Source: Megaleporinus macrocephalus (taxonomy: Eukaryota > Chordata > Actinopteri > Characiformes > Anostomidae). Taken from it: a DNA stretch of 64,000 nucleotides. Position 1 is the first letter of the stretch; each line of letters opens with the position of its first letter. Under the pieces are notes generated by a model. It did not search any database, had not been told where the DNA came from, and saw only the letters and a program-made list of their open reading frames with translations. A program made the translations under genes and the position numbers. Positions 35,669 to 46,499 of this stretch are shown one piece after another. The stretch lies in assembly GCA_021613375.1 (NCBI GenBank), contig CM038710.1, positions 24,946,667 to 25,010,666 of the forward strand, in the 5' to 3' direction.

Positions 35669-37274
35669 CAGTGCCCTCCATAATTATTGGCACCCCTGGT
35701 TAAGATGTGTTCTTTAGCTTCTAATAAATTGAGGGTTTTTTTAAATAATATAGGACCACGATGGAAAAAAGAGCAAAATCCAACCTTTATCTCAAGTGCA
35801 TTTATTCAGTAGGAAAAAAATCCCACATTAAGAAATAATTGTTTAACATCAAATAATGTGTGCCACAATTATTAGCACCCCTGATGTTAATACTTTGTAC
35901 AACCCCCCTTTGCCAACAAAACAGCACCTAATCTTCTCCTATAATGTTTCACAAGATGGGAGAACACAGAAAGAGGTATCTTCGACCATTCCTCTTTGCA
36001 CAATCTCTCTAAATCATCCAGCGACCTGGGTCCTCTCCTCTGCACTCTCCTCTTCAGCTCACCCCACAGGTTTTCAATGGGGTTAAGGTCTGGGGACTGA
36101 GATGGCCATGGGAGGAGCTTGATTCTGTGTGTGGTCAACCATTTCTGTGTAGATCTTGCCATATGTTTAGGGTCATTATCTTGCTGAAAGACCCAGTGAC
36201 GACCCATCTTCAGCTTTCGGGCAGAAGCCACCAGATTTTGTTTTAAAATGTCCTGGTATTTCAAAGCATTCATGATGCCATGCACCCTAACAATGTTCCC
36301 TGGGCCTTTGGAAGAAAAGCAGGCCCACAGCATCACTGATCCTCCCCCGTATTTCACAGTGGGCATGAGGTGCTTTTCTGCATACTCAGCTCTTGTGTTA
36401 CGCCAGACCCACTTACAGCATTTGTTGCCAAAAAGCTCTATCTTTGTTTCATCTGACCAAAGCACACGGTCCCAGTTGAAGTTCCAGTACTGCTTAGCAA
36501 ACTCCAAACGTTTACGTTTATGATTGTGAGTGAGAAAAGGTTTTTTCCGTGCATGCCTCCCAAACAGCTTGTTGGCGTGTAGATAGCGTCTGATGGTTGT
36601 TTTGGAGACTTCGTGACCCCAAGATGCTACCATTTGTTGCAGTTCCGTAACAGTGAGCTTTGGAGAACTTTTTATTTCTCTTATCATCCTCCTCACTGTG
36701 CATGGTGGCAAAATACACTTGCGTCCTCGTCCAGACTTGTTTACCACTGTTCCAGTTGTTTTAAACTTCTTAATAATTCCTCTGACAGTAGATACGGACA
36801 GGTGTAGGCGAGTGGCTATTTACTTGTAGCCATTGCCTGACCTGTGAAGGTCAACACACATCTGCCTTACTTGAATGCTATGTTCCTTTGTCTTTCCCAT
36901 GTTGAAGAGAAATGGCCTCTGTGTCACGTCATAATTATACCCCAGGGAAACAGGAAGTTGTGAATTGCTAATTAAATGTTCCTACATACTTTGATTAACT
37001 TCGTAAACTACTGTAGAAGTGACAGAAATTCTTTAATTACATTTATTTCCTAAGAATTGTTAGGGGTGCCAATAATTGTGGAACAGGTGATTTTATGAAG
37101 AAATATTATTTCTTAGTCAGGGATTTTATTTTCCCCCTAAAACTCTACTTGAGTTAAAGGTTACATTTTTCTACACTTTTCAGTGTGACAGTATGTTTCC
37201 ACAATAAAAACTGAATTTATTTTAAGGCTTTTGACACATCTTAACCGGGGTGCCAATAATTATGGAGGGCACTG
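35669..37274 (-). mobile_element. Tc1/mariner transposon, complete with IR/DR ends
   Basis: A 1606-bp element flanked by TA target duplications (35667-35668 and 37275-37276). The outer inverted ends begin CAGTGCCCTCCATAATTATT and match for about 40 bp. Inner direct-repeat sites, CCACAATTATT(A/G)GCACCCCT, sit at 35863-35882 and, on the other strand, 37062-37081. This is the IR/DR layout of fish Tc1 elements such as Sleeping Beauty. The low divergence between the ends suggests a young insertion. Confidence 0.95.
35887..36900 (-). pseudogene. Tc1 transposase with one nonsense codon
   Basis: From ATG at 36900 the frame encodes 337 residues, the usual Tc1 length. Codon 27 is TAA (36820-36822) where relatives have a lysine codon, in the first helix-turn-helix. 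The rest is open: GRGRK linker, second DNA-binding part, then the catalytic triad D150 (WSDETK), D241 (QQDNDPKH) and E276 (SPDLNPIENLW). D241 and E276 are 34 residues apart, i.e. DD34E. A downstream ATG at 36747 gives a 286-residue product lacking the first DNA-binding helices, so it is unlikely to transpose. No other defect was seen. Confidence 0.9.
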
Positions 37275-37800
37275 TACATCTGGAAATGTTGTGCACTTGA
37301 TACAGAGCAGCTAATATCTGAGAGGTGCTGCTAACATCCCTAATAATTCAGTCGGGGGGGACTGAATTATTAGGGATGTTAGCAGCACCTCTCAGATATT
37401 AGCTGCTCTGTATCAAGTGCACAACATCTCCAGATGTATGTGTAATATTATTGCAACCTAGAATGGATATCCTAACAAGTACCCTCAGAATAACAGGAGC
37501 TTATTGCAAACAGCAAAAGTCATGTATATGAACAATGTGTACTCCACAAGATATTTAAATGCAAAAGATGTGTTATGTGACTTCTCCTTTGTGAAAACAG
37601 TAAATAATAAGTAAAGAACAACAAGCTTCATTATACAGAAACACTATATAACAAAAACAAGATTTTCAATGGCAGTTTTTTTGACTGAGTTACTACAGCA
37701 ATAGTAATAAAAATCTAAAACCACTTATTTTAGTTAGAAAATGTAATGTTCAGTGTTTTAGGAGTGGTGGCTGATTAGTACAGTATAAAAGGCATTGTTT

Positions 37801-37806
37801 TTTATT
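37801..37806 (-). terminator. Possible polyadenylation signal of plpp1
   Basis: The reverse strand reads AATAAA about 400 bases past the stop codon at 38202. It is the first good signal seen downstream of the coding end. Confidence 0.4.
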
Positions 37807-38201
37807 TTACTATGAGGAGAGGGCAATAAAAGACTGGCAGCAACAGTGACCATTATTGTAGTTTTAGGAGCAGTTTTTTCAGTTGTTGAGCAAAGGCTCG
37901 TCCTCGTTTGGTCAAATTACATGTTTTTTATGATTTTGCTGAATTGTAAACAGGGAATACACTTAAATATGACCTTTTGTGCAAATTCATACACCTTTTC
38001 CATTTATTTGCCGAGTTCATTGATGCAATTCAACATATTGGATTAAATATAACATTAATTTGATGTGGGTCCAAACCTTTGCACATTCCACATGTGCATG
38101 CATTATTTTTCCCAATATGTTAAATTTAGCAAATTAACAGTAAGTGTGTACTAATTGTGCCTTTATGTGTTATAGTAATTTTCCATATTCTCCTCCTCAT
38201 A

Positions 38202-41200
38202 TCATTCAGTGCTTCCATAGTGGTTAACATTGCTTGTGGTCTCCTGTAAGGTTGTATGTGAGATTTCTTCTTTATGTCCCTTCGGCTGAGGCTTGAAAAA
38301 ATCCGACACACAGAACACCTAAGTTGGAAAAAAAGTGTCAAAAACTGCATTAATGACACTAAACTCCATATATTATTAGACCAAACCTAATTTCCTAAAC
38401 CTAAACAACAGCATCATTTGTCCAGTTAGACTAAAAAACAATACAACAGCACAACATTTGATGTTTTATCTTCAGTGGTATAAAACTGATGTCTGCAACA
38501 CATTTTTAAATGTCCTAATGTCCTTTCTTCACTTGCGCAGCCACATGGGGTCATTGATATATTAATATATTTTGCACTTCACAATGCGCCACGTATTTTC
38601 AGTGGGAGACAGGTCTGGACCAGAGGAAGGCCAGTCCAACATTCTCTTACTATGCAGCCTTGCTGTTTTACAGTGTGCAGAATGTGCTCTGGTGTTGCCA
38701 CGCTCACATAAGCATGGATGTCCTTAAAAAAGAGATTATTAAGAAGGCAGCATAAGGCACTCTAAAACGTGTTTATATCATTGAGCGTTATCTATGCCAT
38801 TGCCACTACTATACCTCTAAAGACACTGGCTTTTGCGTTTTACACTGGTCACAATCTGGACAGTTCATTTCTCCTGTTAATTATTTTCATAAACAATCTA
38901 AAATATATTTCCATTGTGCGTCAGTCAATTTTATATGAGCTCAAGTTCAGAGAAGTTAGTGGCATTTATGGACATCGTTGATATAACACTTTTCCTGTGC
39001 ACAGTATTGTGTTAATTTGAGTATTTAAGTTAACACTAACCCTAATACTCAGGATAATATTATTCATTATTCCCAAACCCATTCAGTGTGCATTTAAACT
39101 AAGTGCTTCATTATAGAGCAACGGTGTGCTTGTGGCTTTTAGGCTCCACACACAGAAATTTTCTCAAATTTCCTGAATCTGAGTGAAATACCCAAAATTT
39201 TTGTACTCACTTATTGAGGAATGTTATTCAGTTTTATTTGCAGACATTTTTTGGACACAGTGGCAAGCTTTGATCCATCAGTGCTCATAAAGGATAAGTG
39301 GACTGGCCATTTAATAATTCATGACATCCCTAGTCCTAAACTGCCCAACTGTTTTAGACTGTGTTACAAGCACCAATTTTAAAATTAAGGTTGGTATGGT
39401 TAAACATTAAATATCTTGACTTCACAGTATAATTGTATCATCTAATTACTTACAGTAAATACTGCCACAACAGCTCCCTGTATGATCCCAGTGAGAACAT
39501 CACTCCAGTGATGTTTATAGTCCGAAACTCGTGATAGGCCCACATACAGAGATGCAGCAATAAGGAAGAACTGGATAGTCGGCCGTAGCAATCGTGCCCA
39601 TTCTGCTTTCATTCTTGATTGTATATATAGCTTTAAAATGTAAAACACAGCAATACTAATGATATGCATTTGGCATCTAAATGCAGAGAAAATTCAATGT
39701 GTTTTTGCATAGGTGTTTAAATATACTTACTGCAAGGAACAGCATACAGTACATAGAAAATGATGAATGTCCAGAATAAAATGAAAGCCTATAAAAATTA
39801 ACCAGTGATTAGTTTTCTAGCTTGTGAAAAACCAGACATAAAGCTACTGGCAGCATCACTACTTTCACAGTGATATTCCATAATTATATGTGTAGAATAA
39901 AAAATACACAATACATTCTCAGACTATATCCATAATTGTTTTGTGGTACTCACCTGCCTTCATTAACTAACGTCCTGTCTCCTGTGCATGAGAATTTTTC
40001 AATGTAGCCTGACTTGCAGTCCACAAGGCCCCAGTTAGGTTTGCATACAGTCAGAAAGTGTGGCCTCAGCCGCCCAATGGTGTACTTGGCAATGTCAGTA
40101 AGAGACTGACTTATTGCAGCTCCAAACACAAAGGAGCCAACTGCTTTGTAAATGCATGCAACGTAGTCATTGATGAAAGAGGATCTGGATCTCAGATATA
40201 TAGAAAGGCACTCTCCAACAACAATCTGTAAAAGAGATATTTATAGGTATCCATAAACATTCACTTAGGAAAATTATTCCACATTTATATACAAGCAGTC
40301 TATCAGTCTAATTCACCCTCTATTCTATCACCCTCTAAACGGAATGTATTTGTGTAGTATTAATCAGTGATGATGTAATGTATTGAGCGCAGGTATAAAG
40401 ATACTGTAATAAAGTTTGATATTTTTGAGCTAAACTACTATGCAGAGGTTATCAAATAGAACTACACTGATTGCAATGCAGGTACTATGTAGAATTATTA
40501 TATTGTACTTGAATATACTAGTAATCAAATATTACATTATTTTTTCAACTGTACAAAGTCACTGTTTTTCACCATCAACTTCCAGCCAAAGTAAGTACAT
40601 ACTACATACATACAAACTGACTGGCTAACTAATCTTAGCAAGGCAACTCTTTCTACTTACATTGATGCTTTAGATTAACAAACATAGCTTTTTATTCAAC
40701 TTAAAACTGCTGCTTATATTTATTTTTGAAATATGTAAGTTGGCTAATTTAACAAAAAGCAAGCCAATGTTTAACATAACCTAACAGCCAGCAATGTCTT
40801 GTTGTGAGCAGATCATAACAAATGTGTCAAACAAGATTATAAGATTTTTGTGTAAGAATTATATCAAGGCTTCTTCTCTTTCTTTGCAAGCCAAGACAAT
40901 CCTAATGTAAAAAGATTCATTCTACACACATGGAAGTGTAAATGTTAAAAATTCCATTTGCAATGACAACATCCCATCATTTGAGCACATTCGAGAGGTT
41001 TGGGTTTAAAACATAATGCCAAAACGTATTTTAATTAGTCTCAGGTCTCAAACTTTGGTAGTTTTATAAAGTTTTGTTTAGTATTTTCAATTATATATCT
41101 AAGGTGTATATTTTAGGTTTTGATTGCAAATGTACCATGTGTGCACATTTCTGTGTAGAACCACATTTTTGCATTATAATTGGCTTGCAAAGAAAGAGAA

Positions 41201-44200
41201 GAAAATTTAATTGAAATGCATACTAATGAGGTCATTTTATTTAATTTTACATACATTAAACACATGTCCAGCATTGCTTGAAATAGACATTGTTTAATTT
41301 CACTTTTCAGGTTTTCTTTTTCTTTGTATTTCACATTAATGGTACACCTTAGGGGGCCTTGCAAGACCATAATTCATCTCTGTTTAAGTGAAGTATTTCC
41401 GCAGAGGCTGTACTCTTATTTAAAGTGGGAAGTTTGATTAAACATTTACCCCTCATGGCATGCTATTTCACAAACCAATGCACTAGGTGCCTGGTGACAA
41501 CTAGCAAACTGTTACCAAGGTTTGTTCTGTAATGAGCCTTTTACCCCACTAGCGAATCTCCACATAAAATGGAAGTCTACAAAAACAGGCTATAAAAGTT
41601 TCCATCGCTCTTATTGCAGAAACACATCTACAGATGTTGCATGTTTTGCATTCTAAAGCTGCTTTGGTAATATCATATCTCTTGTCTAAGCCAATTTGAA
41701 AGCAGGGAAAGGTTTAGTTCCTCAATCCTAGCTAAGAGGGAATGCTGTACTTATTCTAGATGTTTTCTGTTGATTTTTCAAGGACAGAGACTAGATGTTT
41801 TAAGTGTAGTGGTGTAAATTTTTGTCATGATGGATATTAAGAAAGTTCTTTCTCCACAGTAAAGAGCAACTGGATAATCAGCCATGGCAATCCAACCTAC
41901 TCTACTTTCATTTAGGATTGTATGTACAGCAATAATAGTGATAATAGTGTAACATTTGCGCACTACAGTATGCACAAGCTGTGACCTCAGTTTGGAGCAA
42001 CTATAACATAGTAAAATGGCAAATGTGTGTAGTGAGTAATAGATCCTGAGGTCCTGACATTTAGTGACCTTTGAAAGATGGTGTATGACACTTTCCTTTA
42101 CCATACACAAAATGATAATATGTTCTCTGTAATAAAACATTTAGAAACATTTAGGACTTTGTTTGCTTCAAACTTTAACCATAATGTTACTTACTACAAT
42201 TAACACGAATGGAATCATTATTCCCATTAACAACTGGTAAGATATGGTATCTTCTCTGAAGGGGTACTTGATGGTGTCATCACTGCAAAAAAATCCTCTT
42301 TTAAATGGATTATGCTGGAGATTCAACACTGCAAATGGAAGTCCAGCTGAAAAGAAGATCACAATCACTTATATTATTTCACCACAAGCAAAACAGTGTT
42401 TTAAATGAACAGACGACAAATGACTGACGAAACTGACCATCACATGGACTCGCATTCTTCATTTGAATGAATAACCATTGTGACTACGTGCCACCAAGTA
42501 CAACTTTTTCATGTGACTGCTGAAACAACAGAGTGGCTAGTTAGCCAAGGATGACTGAAATTAGCCATGAGCTACAATTCTTTGTTTGTTTCCATAAACG
42601 ATCCTACTAGAAATCTTAGCATTTCTCCCAAATAATAATAACACTGCGTCCCAGACAAACTCCTCCACATTACATTACAATGGAATTATGCAGAACTGCC
42701 ATGTGAGAGCTCTTTTTTAAACCTGCATGTGGGAAGTTGAGGCAGGTGCCATGTTTCAGAGTGAGTACTATTAAAGTAATAGTTTTATAGCATTTACAGA
42801 TGAGTACGTGTTAAGATCAATAACAGATTAGTAACCCTGATGTTTAGGGTTTTAAGAGATTTAATGATCTACCACTGATATTTTCATTCACTGATCACAT
42901 GATATCTGATATCAGAAAAAAAGTGATAGAAATAGGTATTGAAAAGGCATATACAGGCTATTGGAAGAGAAAATAGCATTAAGGCTATAACAAATATTAA
43001 ATTAAAGAAAATTAAAGTGAATTAAAGAAAAACACCACTTCCCTTACTTTTAGGACATAAACAAATGCGCATGCATCTATAAACAGTGCTGGGACAACGT
43101 TACTGCGTTAAGAAACAAAATGTCAAACCAAGTGTTATTTTTACTGTGCAGACCATCCATCTTATTTGTATTCTTTGAAAAGGTGTCTGGTCTGTCAAGA
43201 TTGTTACTGTTTGAGCAGTTTCTTCACATCCAAGTTTTCTTGGCCATCAATTAACGAAAGCTTACTGACAGCACTGTACAAAAAAACAGCCCCAGACTGT
43301 TGATGTACCCACATTGGTCAGAGAAGATTACTAAATGTTTTACTGGGGTATGTGCTCAGGGGCTTTAAACCAGAACACCAGAAGGGTCTAAAATACCTGG
43401 GACAGTCCACTGCAGTTGTAAATATGAACTAATCCTGAATATAAGCTAAGATAAGATTTGTTAGTCCCACAGTGGGGAAATTCACTGTGTTACAGCAACA
43501 AAGGGACAGCAAGGCACTCAGAGATTGTATTTACAAATAATTGCACATTGCTTCCTAATTGCACAGGGGTAACGGAAAAATATTGCACATTATGTTACAC
43601 TGAAAAAATTGTGTAGTGTTTAAGTGTGTGTGTATATAGTCTGCTATGTATATGTGGTCTGCTGGGAGCAGTGCTAGTTGTAGAGTCTAACAGCAACAGG
43701 AAGGAAGGACCTGCAAAATGTACAAATGACTAAATAAATATATAAAATAAGTAAAGAAATAAGCATAAGAAGTTGCCTGTTCTGAGGCCAATCATAAGGG
43801 AGTTTCGATGTTGCTAAACAAATCAAATATTTTAGACCAGGGACAACTCCTGTCTTGGAAGTTTGGTAGTTGCCCAACTCAAACACACCCACTAAATTTG
43901 GCGATTAACAGATGCGTTGAATCAGATGTGTCTGAGCATGGAAATCACTGAACTGTGTGGGGGCCTTGCAAGAACTGTGGTTACTGTGCTTACAGTAGCT
44001 TTAGGGAAGTCTGGAGTTCTTCCCCAGTTTTTCTCCACACAACGAGTCTACTGTTAGTCTGATGTGTTAAAAGTGTTTCTTTCTCAGACAAACATTATTT
44101 GTTGAACACTTTTGGAAGCAGCCTGAAGCCTAAAGTTTACATGGTTAACGTGTCTAAAAGCTCTTTAAGGCCACTTTTTGGCTGATGAGAAGTTGCAGAT

Positions 44201-45962
44201 ATTTTTTAAGCCATTCCCATTAGGGATTAAAGGAGCAGTGTGTAACCTCTAGAGGTGATGCATATTGCAACAAACTCCCCAACCCTCCCCACAGGGTATT
44301 CTGCAGTTGTCTCAGTGCTAGTCCCAAATTTGTTTTTACTTCTTCATGTTTTCAGTTCTTTCATAGTGAAGATTCATCCTCTGTTACTTTTTCTTGTGTT
44401 TTTGTTCTAAATAATATGTATGCTCCTGGTTCACCAGTACTGATGTTCTAGCAATTTATTCTGCCCATCAAGTGGTCCTACCCAGCCTGCTCATATAGTG
44501 TGGTAATTTATTGTTTCAAATGTTTTATTGTATTTGTATTATTAATTTAGTATAGACCGTAAATTGACCACAGTTAAATGGTTAAACACTTAAATGGTAC
44601 TGTGGTTACATTCTGGCGTCAGTTGTCATTTTTAAAATGTAACTGACGCACCATTTAAGGTGGAGTGGGAAAATCTAAACAAGAAGCTGGTGAATAAGAG
44701 CTGAATGTCACTGTTAGAATGTAACTGCTACATCATTTAAGGTGGAGCGGGAAAACCTGAACCAGAAGCTGGCAAATAAGAGCTGAATGTCAGTGTTAGA
44801 AATGTAACTGCTGCACAATTTAAACCAATAAATATGCTTTACAGTAGGATATTCTCAGAAGGATTCTTTTTTATTCTTTGTCCTCCAAGCAGTGCTGTTG
44901 TAGCGCCAAGTTCAGGCTAGTGCTTGCTGGTGGTCTGTCTGTTCTAGGACACTGTAGCAGCACTGTGGCTCTACATGGCAGCCTATGCTGGAAGAGAACC
45001 CGCTCCTATGTAGATATGCAGGGTTTATTTTAAGCTAACAAAAACACAAGTTGTAGTTACAGGTGATATTACACATTAATGAAAACATAGTTCTGTATAC
45101 TGTATTCTATTTCTGCTAATAGACCCTCCCCTTACATCTTACATACTGCTCCTTTAATACTCAGGCTGCGGATGGTGTCTGAGGAGAGTAATCATAACAA
45201 ACTACAACTTTAAAGAGAAGCGAGTTTATGATTCACTTTACTATGTATACATAAGAGAAACTACATGTAGGCTTGTTCTTGTTCGGGTACCGTTCCTTAT
45301 CTTGTCAAATCTTGTAGCCGGAAATGTTCTCGTGCTCACAAGTTTCTGTTTAAAAAAAAGAATCAGCTTAACGTCCCGACTGATGTGCTAATGTAATGTT
45401 TCTTGATAACAAGGGCACCGCCTTCTTACAAAAAACGCTAAGTGGTTATTTTTAGAGTCAAGCTCTTCAGTATGAAATCGAAAGAAATGGAAGGTTCTAA
45501 AAGAGGAACCGTAGAGGAGCGGCGGTTGTTGCTAAACCCTCTCATCAGCGTTACGAAGGTATCTACGCTGGATATTACGCTGTTTTTTCCAGAATGCAGG
45601 CTTTACAACGTTGGAAACGAACCATTTTCTTCACTGTGCACATTCACCGCTTCAGCTGTAAATACAAGACACTGTGCTGGGATGGAGGTCTGAGCAGGCT
45701 TCCAGGACCCGGCCAACACACAACTATGACAAAATTCTCAGAAGAAAAAGCGTTCCGTGTATATATAATGGAACGTAAGAAGGATTCCAGGAGGTTATAA
45801 CTACGTATTGACAACGTTGCCACTACGTTCTCAGAGCGTTGTTGCCACCCAAACAGTCGTTACTGTGTTTGCAGGGAAGACCACCGGTCCCAGACCACAC
45901 TCACCGAGCACAACGCAGGTGACGTCCAGAAGAACGTAGAAGATGTTTTCTGCTTCGAACAT
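38202..45962 (-). CDS. plpp1: Phospholipid phosphatase 1-like (lipid phosphate phosphatase)
   Basis: Integral membrane ectoenzyme that removes phosphate from phosphatidate, lysophosphatidate, ceramide- and sphingosine-1-phosphate at the cell surface. Coding exons (minus): 45905-45962, 42195-42346, 39954-40225, 39731-39788, 39454-39630, 38202-38318. They total 834 nt, 277 aa; all junctions are GT-AG and phases match. All three PAP2 signatures are intact: KYTIGRLRP (residues 117-125), YSGH (165-168) and SR-X5-H-X3-D (213-224), with catalytic H168 and H220. There are six hydrophobic segments. It resembles PLPP1 more than PLPP2 or PLPP3 ([23 protein letters not shown]-terminal SHTTLQET). The start exon encodes [14 protein letters not shown]. 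Dead exon copies lie in intron 2 and downstream, indicating past tandem duplication. Whether this is the a or b fish paralogue is unknown. Confidence 0.95.
38560..38900 (-). mobile_element. Degenerate transposon fragment in plpp1 intron 5
   Basis: 'gtgggagacaggtctggacc', 'ggaaggccagtccaacattc' and 'agcatggatgtccttaaaaa' recall a dispersed fish DNA element. The family is uncertain. It lies between exons 6 and 5 and does not disturb splice sites. Confidence 0.4.
40868..41203. mobile_element. MITE-like inverted repeat in plpp1 intron 2
   Basis: A perfect 22-bp match, 'cttctctttctttgcaag' plus CCAA, at 40872-40893 is inverted at 41180-41201. Further inward similarity ('tctacacacatgg' against 'ccatgtgtgcacatttctgtgtaga') extends each arm to about 100 bp. 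The interior is about 130 bp and non-coding. Confidence 0.75.
41868..41931 (-). pseudogene. Dead duplicate of plpp1 exon 5 inside intron 2
   Basis: 62 aligned bases match the first part of live exon 5 (39569-39630) at 47 positions without gaps. Reading gives LYIQS-stop-MKVE-stop where the live exon gives [11 protein letters not shown]. The splice acceptor AG has become TG. It therefore cannot be used as an exon. Its position, between live exons 2 and 3, is out of order and is explained by a collapsed tandem duplication. Confidence 0.8.
43435..43720. mobile_element. LINE-type fragment in plpp1 intron 1
   Basis: 'agtcccacagtggggaaatt', 'cagcaacaaagggacagcaa' and 'aggaaggaaggacctgc' are typical of a non-LTR element widespread in fish. 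Non-coding; edges approximate. Confidence 0.45.
44227..45157. mobile_element. TTAA-flanked non-autonomous DNA element
   Basis: The left end TTAAAGGAGCAGTGTGTAA and the right end (reverse complement TTAAAGGAGCAGTATGTAA) are inverted repeats of about 19 bp with one mismatch. The TTAA at both edges fits a piggyBac-like target site. The element is 931 bp and has no transposase. It contains an internal tandem repeat with a period of about 82 bp (44640-44822). It lies in plpp1 intron 1. Confidence 0.75.
44640..44822. repeat. 82-bp tandem repeat inside the TTAA element
   Basis: The unit starting 'catttaaggtggag' at 44652 recurs at 44734, and a partial third copy starts near 44814. Related single fragments are seen at about 34450 (inverted) and 59908, so the unit is dispersed as well. 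Confidence 0.75.
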
Positions 45963-46330
45963 TGTGGTGGTCCTTTGTTGTGGTCCCCTCGTTCTGTGGC
46001 TGGAGATTGTGACCCCGAAATGTGTTCGTAGCAAATACAGACTCAGGCAGAAAGGCCGCGAGACGCAGTTGCTGAACTATATTTCGACATGTTTCTTAAA
46101 CTAAATGCGCAGCTAAAATGAGCAATTCATATCCGCCGTAGATCGATGCTGTGATGCGCCTCATCCAATAGCGCGATTCAGTTATGAGAGGCAGCGAAAT
46201 GGTGCGATGTTCCCGCTGTCCGGTAACGCAACATCGCATGACAGTTAGGTCAATCCCTCACTGACTCAATCCTCTACGCTCCTCCTCCTCCTCTCCCCGT
46301 CTCTGCTCCGCGAAGAAGAAAAGTCACTTC
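45963..46330 (-). promoter_or_regulatory. plpp1 promoter and 5' untranslated region
   Basis: Directly upstream of the plpp1 start codon the base composition turns GC-richer with frequent CpG ('aaggccgcgagacgcagttg', 'gttcccgctgtccggtaacg'), as at a fish housekeeping promoter. No TATA box is obvious. The transcription start is not resolved. Confidence 0.5.
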
Positions 46331-46490
46331 CTTCAGCAGAGCGTGCTGCTCATACCCCAGTTACGTCAGTGACATTGACTAAACCAGTGCAAAGACCACA
46401 GAGGCTGCACACACACCAGGACTGGCGTGAGACATTCAGGTGTTCAGAATACAGTTTTCAGAGGCCGAAACCATTTCCACTTCTCTAAAA
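46330..46490 (+). promoter_or_regulatory. Candidate divergent first exon with CRE-like site
   Basis: A TTACGTCA cyclic-AMP-response-like element lies at about 46361. The sequence then runs through a non-coding stretch that ends in AAAAG|GTAATT at about 46491, a fair splice donor in plus orientation. It would be transcribed away from plpp1. No coding partner on the plus strand is visible to the right, so any transcript would be non-coding or reach outside the window. Confidence 0.3.
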
Positions 46491-46499
46491 GGTAATTGT

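Larger units (their letters stand above)
35653..37452. repeat. Near-perfect 93-bp-arm palindrome split by a Tc1 insertion
   Basis: Without the Tc1, bases 35653-35668 join 37277-37353 to form one arm, and 37360-37452 is the other. The arms differ at about one position (ggAaatg versus ggAgatg) and are separated by a six-G loop (37354-37359). The Tc1 used a TA inside 'cacaTAcatct'. The near identity means that the inverted duplication is recent or kept identical by conversion. Confidence 0.85.

Noticed and set aside
36248..36523. 91-codon plus-strand frame
   Set aside because: It is a shadow on the opposite strand of the Tc1 transposase.
41778..42140. 120-codon minus-strand frame in plpp1 intron 2
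   Set aside because: It runs across the dead exon 5 in a different reading frame, so it cannot be an alternative plpp1 exon.
45442..45800. Two overlapping plus-strand frames of 68-83 codons next to the plpp1 first exon
   Set aside because: They lie in plpp1 intron 1, show no family resemblance, and have no supporting splice structure.
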